Shown here: piece after piece, positions 57,575-60,728 of the stretch
Position numbering within the stretch: the stretch's first letter is position 1
Layout: every line of letters begins with the position of its first letter
Assembly: GCF_003258295.1 (NCBI RefSeq)
Contig: NZ_QKYN01000032.1
Location: forward strand, 1 to 60,728
DNA length: 60,728 bases
Direction: 5' to 3'
Origin: Streptacidiphilus pinicola
GTDB taxonomy: Bacteria > Actinomycetota > Actinomycetes > Streptomycetales > Streptomycetaceae
Position numbers and translations under genes: made by a program
Notes under the pieces: generated by a model
What the model saw: only the letters and a program-made list of their open reading frames with translations
Database searches by the model: none
Told to the model about the DNA's origin: nothing

Positions 57575-59298
57575 TGGCGCTGATCCCGCGCAGCCAGTAC
57601 ACCGACCTCTTCGGCCCGACCGTCGGTGACCGGTTCCACCTGGCCGACACCAACCTGGTGGTCGAGATCGAGCAGGACCACAACGAGGGCCACTACGGCG
57701 ACGAGGCCGTCTACGGCGGTGGCAAGGGCATCCGGGACGGGATGGCCCAGGACCCGGCGGCGACCAACCTCACGGGCGCGCTCGACCTGGTCATCACCAA
57801 CGTGGTGGTGCTGGACCCGGTGCTCGGCGTGGTCAAGGGCGACATCGGCGTCAAGGACGGCTTCATCACCGCCGTCGGCAAGGCGGGCAACCCGCGGCTG
57901 CAGAGCGGCGTGCATCCCAAGCTGGTGATCGGGCCGGGCACCGAGGTGGTCTCGGGCGAGCACCTGATCGCCACCGCGGGCGGCGTGGACACGCACATCC
58001 ACTTCATCGCCCCGCAGCAGGCCCAGGAGGGCCTGACCAACGGCATCACCACCTTCATCGGCGGCGGCACCGGCCCGACCGACGGCACCAACGGGACCAC
58101 CTGCACGCCCGGTCCGTGGAACATCGGCCGGATGTACCAGGCGGTCGAGGAGATGCCGGTCAACACCGGCCTGCTGGGCAAGGGCAACGGCTCGCTTCCG
58201 GAGGCGCTGCGCGAGCAGGTCGAGGCGGGCGTCTGCGGTCTCAAGGTGCACGAGGACTGGGGCGCGACTCCGGCGACCATCGACACCGCGCTGCGCGTGG
58301 CCGACGAGTACGACGTGCAGGTCGCGATCCACACCGACACCCTCAACGAGTCGGGCTTCTTCGAGGACACCCTCTCGGCGATCGACGGCCGGACCATCCA
58401 CACCTTCCATACCGAAGGTGCCGGCGGCGGCCACGCGCCCGACATCATGCGGATCGCCGGCGAGCCCAACGTCCTTCCCTCGTCGACCAATCCGACGCTG
58501 CCCTACACCGTGAACTCGGTCGACGAGCTGCTCGACATGGTGATGGTCTGTCACCACCTCAGCCATGACGTCCCGGAGGACGTCTCCTTCGCCGACTCCC
58601 GGGTGCGGGCCGAGACCGTCGCCGCCGAGACGGTGCTGCACGACGAGGGCGTCATCTCCATCTTCTCCTCCGACTCGCAGGCGATGGGCCGGGTGGGGGA
58701 GTCCTTCGCCCGCGCGTTCCAGACCGCCCACCACTGCAAGGACCAGCGCGGGAAGCTGGCGGGGGACAGCGAGCGCAACGACAACCAGCGGGTGCTGCGC
58801 TACCTGGCCAAGCTCACCATCAACCCGGCCATCGCCACCGGCACCGCCGACTGGATCGGCTCGCTGGAGCCCGGCAAGCTCGCGGACATCGTGCTGTGGC
58901 CGATCCACTCCTTCGGCGCCAAGCCCAAGTTGGTGATCAAGGGTGGCGTGGTCAACTGGGCGCTGATGGGCGACCCGAACGCCTCGCTGCCGACCACCCA
59001 ACCCATCTACTACCGCCCCATGTTCGGGGCGATGGGCAAGGCGCGGCAGGCGACCAGGGTCTCCTTCATGTCGCAGGCGGCGATCGACCGCGGCGTGCCC
59101 GCCGAACTCGGTCTGGACAGCCGGGTGCTGCCGGTCCGCGACTGCCGCACCGTCGGCAAGCAGCACATGGTCCGCAACGACGCGCTGCCGAAGATCCAGG
59201 TGGACCCGGAGACGTACCAGGTCACCCTGGACGGCGAGCCCGCCACCATCGAGCCGGCCCGGGAACTTCCCCTCAACCACCTCTTCTACCTCGCATGA
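57574..59298 (+). CDS. ureC: Urease alpha subunit UreC
   Basis: This 574-residue catalytic subunit holds two nickel ions. It has [13 protein letters not shown] (metal His), the carbamylated Lys in [39 protein letters not shown], the mobile flap [21 protein letters not shown] with its Cys, and the Asp ligand in [13 protein letters not shown]. All expected active-site residues are present, so activity is likely. The length is standard. Overlaps ureB by one base and ureF by four. Confidence 0.98.
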   Translation: MALIPRSQYTDLFGPTVGDRFHLADTNLVVEIEQDHNEGHYGDEAVYGGGKGIRDGMAQDPAATNLTGALDLVITNVVVLDPVLGVVKGDIGVKDGFITAVGKAGNPRLQSGVHPKLVIGPGTEVVSGEHLIATAGGVDTHIHFIAPQQAQEGLTNGITTFIGGGTGPTDGTNGTTCTPGPWNIGRMYQAVEEMPVNTGLLGKGNGSLPEALREQVEAGVCGLKVHEDWGATPATIDTALRVADEYDVQVAIHTDTLNESGFFEDTLSAIDGRTIHTFHTEGAGGGHAPDIMRIAGEPNVLPSSTNPTLPYTVNSVDELLDMVMVCHHLSHDVPEDVSFADSRVRAETVAAETVLHDEGVISIFSSDSQAMGRVGESFARAFQTAHHCKDQRGKLAGDSERNDNQRVLRYLAKLTINPAIATGTADWIGSLEPGKLADIVLWPIHSFGAKPKLVIKGGVVNWALMGDPNASLPTTQPIYYRPMFGAMGKARQATRVSFMSQAAIDRGVPAELGLDSRVLPVRDCRTVGKQHMVRNDALPKIQVDPETYQVTLDGEPATIEPARELPLNHLFYLA

Positions 59299-59987
59299 GC
59301 GCGGCCATCGACCGGCTCCTGGTCAGCCTGCAGCTCACCGACTCGGCGTTCCCGAGCGGGCTCTACACGCTCTCGCACGGCCTGGAGGGCTACGTCCAGG
59401 CCAAGCAGGTGGACGCCGAGACGATGCCGGTGCTGCTGGAGGATCTGCTGCGCCACTCCGTCGGGCCGGCGGACGCGACCGCGCTCGCGCTGGCCCACCG
59501 CGCGGTCACGGCGGGGCGGTGGGACGACCTGGTCGAGATCGACCAGCGGCTCTTCGCGAGCAAGCTCAACCGTGAGGTGCGCATCGCCTCGACCCGGACC
59601 GGGCGGCAGATGCTGGACACCGCCCGGATCGCGCTGGGCGGTGAGGAGTTGGACCACTACACCGCCCTGGTGGTGGCCAAGCGGTCGCCCGGTTGTCAGG
59701 CCGTGGCCGCCGGCGTCGCCTACGCGGCGAGCCGGGTTCCCGCCGAACAGGCCGTCGCGAGCGACCTGTTCGCGTTCTGCGTGAGCTTCGTCAGCGCGGC
59801 GCTGCGGCTGCGCCTGACGGACCACCGCCGCGCCCAGATCACCCTGCGCGCCCTCTCACCCGTGGTCGCGGAGGTCACGGCGACCGCACTGGAACGGGAG
59901 TTGGCGGACCTGGGCGGCTGCGCCCCGGTCGCCGACGCGATGTCCGGCCGCCACGAGCGCGCCGACGCGCGGATGTTCGTCTCATGA
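59295..59987 (+). CDS. ureF: Urease accessory protein UreF
   Basis: This 230-residue all-alpha protein forms part of the UreD-UreF-UreG assembly that activates urease with nickel. Features include [46 protein letters not shown] and [16 protein letters not shown]. It directly follows ureC with a 4-base overlap, so there is no ureE in the usual place. Confidence 0.94.
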   Translation: MSAAIDRLLVSLQLTDSAFPSGLYTLSHGLEGYVQAKQVDAETMPVLLEDLLRHSVGPADATALALAHRAVTAGRWDDLVEIDQRLFASKLNREVRIASTRTGRQMLDTARIALGGEELDHYTALVVAKRSPGCQAVAAGVAYAASRVPAEQAVASDLFAFCVSFVSAALRLRLTDHRRAQITLRALSPVVAEVTATALERELADLGGCAPVADAMSGRHERADARMFVS

Positions 59988-60003
59988 GAAAGGAAGTCGG
60001 GAC

Positions 60004-60627
60004 ATGACGGACGACGAGGTGCTCCGGGTCGGCATCGCCGGGCCGGTCGGCTCGGGCAAGACGGCGCTGATCGAGGCGCTGGTCCCGGTGCTGATCGGCC
60101 GTGGCCGACGGCCCGCGGTGATCACCAACGACATCTACACCCAGGAGGACGCCCAGCACGTCCGCCGCAACCTGGCCGGGATGCTCGACCCCGAGCGGGT
60201 GGTCGGCGTGGAGACCGGCGCCTGCCCGCACACCGCCGTGCGCGACGACCCGACGATGAACCTGGCCGCCGGGGCCGAACTCCTGGAGCGGTTCCCGGAC
60301 ATAGACACGCTCATCTACGAGTCGGGCGGCGACAACCTGACGCTGACCTTCAGCCCGGTCCTGGTGGACATGTTCTTCTTCGTGCTGGACACCGCCGAGG
60401 GGGAGAAGATGCCGCGCAAGCGCGGTCCGGGCATCACCGACTCGGACGTGCTGGTCATCAACAAGATCGACATCGCCCGGTACGTGCGCACCGACCTCGA
60501 CGTGATGACGTCCGACGCCGACCGCGTCCGTGAGGGCCGACCGGTGGTGCTCACCAACAGCCTGACCGGCGAGGGCCTGGACCGCGTCGCCGACCTGCTG
60601 GAGTCCTACCGCCGGGTCCCCGCATGA
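60004..60627 (+). CDS. ureG: Urease accessory GTPase UreG
   Basis: This 207-residue GTPase has P-loop GIAGPVGSGKTALIEAL, TNDIYTQEDA, GVETGACPHTAVRDDPTMN (the Cys-Pro-His nickel motif) and IYESGGDN, then NKIDIA. It binds nickel and delivers it to the apo-urease complex using GTP. A GGAAG site precedes ATG. The ureD start overlaps the stop by four bases. Confidence 0.97.
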   Translation: MTDDEVLRVGIAGPVGSGKTALIEALVPVLIGRGRRPAVITNDIYTQEDAQHVRRNLAGMLDPERVVGVETGACPHTAVRDDPTMNLAAGAELLERFPDIDTLIYESGGDNLTLTFSPVLVDMFFFVLDTAEGEKMPRKRGPGITDSDVLVINKIDIARYVRTDLDVMTSDADRVREGRPVVLTNSLTGEGLDRVADLLESYRRVPA

Positions 60628-60728
60628 CGACCGTCGCCCGCCCCCTGGCCTCCGGCCCGGCCGCCCGCCCGGCTGCTGCCGGCCCGGCCGCCCGCCCGGC
60701 TGCTGCCGGCCCGGCCGCGCGCCCGGAC
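60624..60728 (+). CDS. ureD: Urease accessory protein UreD, N-terminal fragment (cut by window)
   Basis: An ATG at 60624 overlapping the ureG stop opens a frame that runs off the window after 35 codons. The visible start is MTTVARPLASGPAARPAAAG followed by repeats of GPAARPAAA, a low-complexity extension unlike the usual UreD start. The identity is from position in the operon, not sequence. Confidence 0.6.
   Translation, partial: MTTVARPLASGPAARPAAAGPAARPAAAGPAARPD
60654..60728 (+). repeat. 27-bp tandem repeat at ureD start
   Basis: A 27-bp unit beginning GGCCCGGCCGCCC occurs at 60654-60680 and 60681-60707 exactly, then partially to the window end. It encodes the 9-residue repeat GPAARPAAA. 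Confidence 0.85.

Noticed and set aside
60654-60728. CRISPR-like short repeats
   Set aside because: The units are contiguous without spacers and lie in a coding frame; a simple coding tandem repeat.

Overview
The window is very GC-rich DNA from an actinomycete, most likely Streptomyces-like. Signs of this are the many GTG starts, translationally coupled operons, a mycothiol-dependent isomerase, a DUF574-type methyltransferase, a SigE-family sigma factor, and Tat- or sortase-exported sugar enzymes with ricin-type lectin tails. I saw no rRNA, tRNA or CRISPR array.

Layout. 0-3.7 kb: small stress or gas-vesicle-edge genes (J-domain, zinc ribbon, PRC-barrel, small membrane protein, GvpU-like protein, MerR regulator). 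3.8-5.6 kb: nested mobile DNA, with a DDE insertion sequence next to a TnpB remnant that itself truncates a membrane-protein gene. 5.7-9.1 kb: MacB/FtsX-type ABC exporter. 9.3-19.4 kb: a LacI-controlled sugar locus with an ABC importer, GH42 beta-galactosidase, GH5 and GH30 glycosidases; three copies of one operator tie it together. 19.5-28.5 kb: XRE regulator, large secreted proteins, DedA, purine nucleoside phosphorylase behind a mini-ORF, a divergent MBL/MarR pair with overlapping operators, and a BNR-repeat protein.

28.8-35.6 kb: a six-gene, fully overlapping peptide importer plus peptidase operon. It is followed by a LysR gene whose promoter region holds a 24-bp perfect palindrome; the palindrome core recurs before the importer. 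36.7-41.6 kb: a SAM methyltransferase, then a same-strand cluster XRE regulator / ImmA-type protease / MAB_1171c-type membrane protein / cytochrome P450. 42.2-48.6 kb: a Tat-exported, sortase-anchored alginate-lyase-like protein, a ROK regulator and a very large GH3 enzyme. 48.8-52 kb: an ECF sigma factor, its membrane partner, and a separately encoded secreted paralogue of that partner's outer domain. 52-55.4 kb: decayed fragments, an F420-type oxidoreductase, a mycothiol isomerase, and a TetR/membrane protein pair with twin palindromes.

55.7-60.7 kb: a urease operon, ureA - CbiX-like protein - ureB - ureC - ureF - ureG - ureD (cut by the window end). The most striking point is the CbiX/sirohydrochlorin-chelatase-like protein placed between ureA and ureB. 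It has a tail with 20 histidines in its last 61 residues, and no ureE is found between ureC and ureF. It is a good candidate for a nickel-handling factor that replaces UreE.
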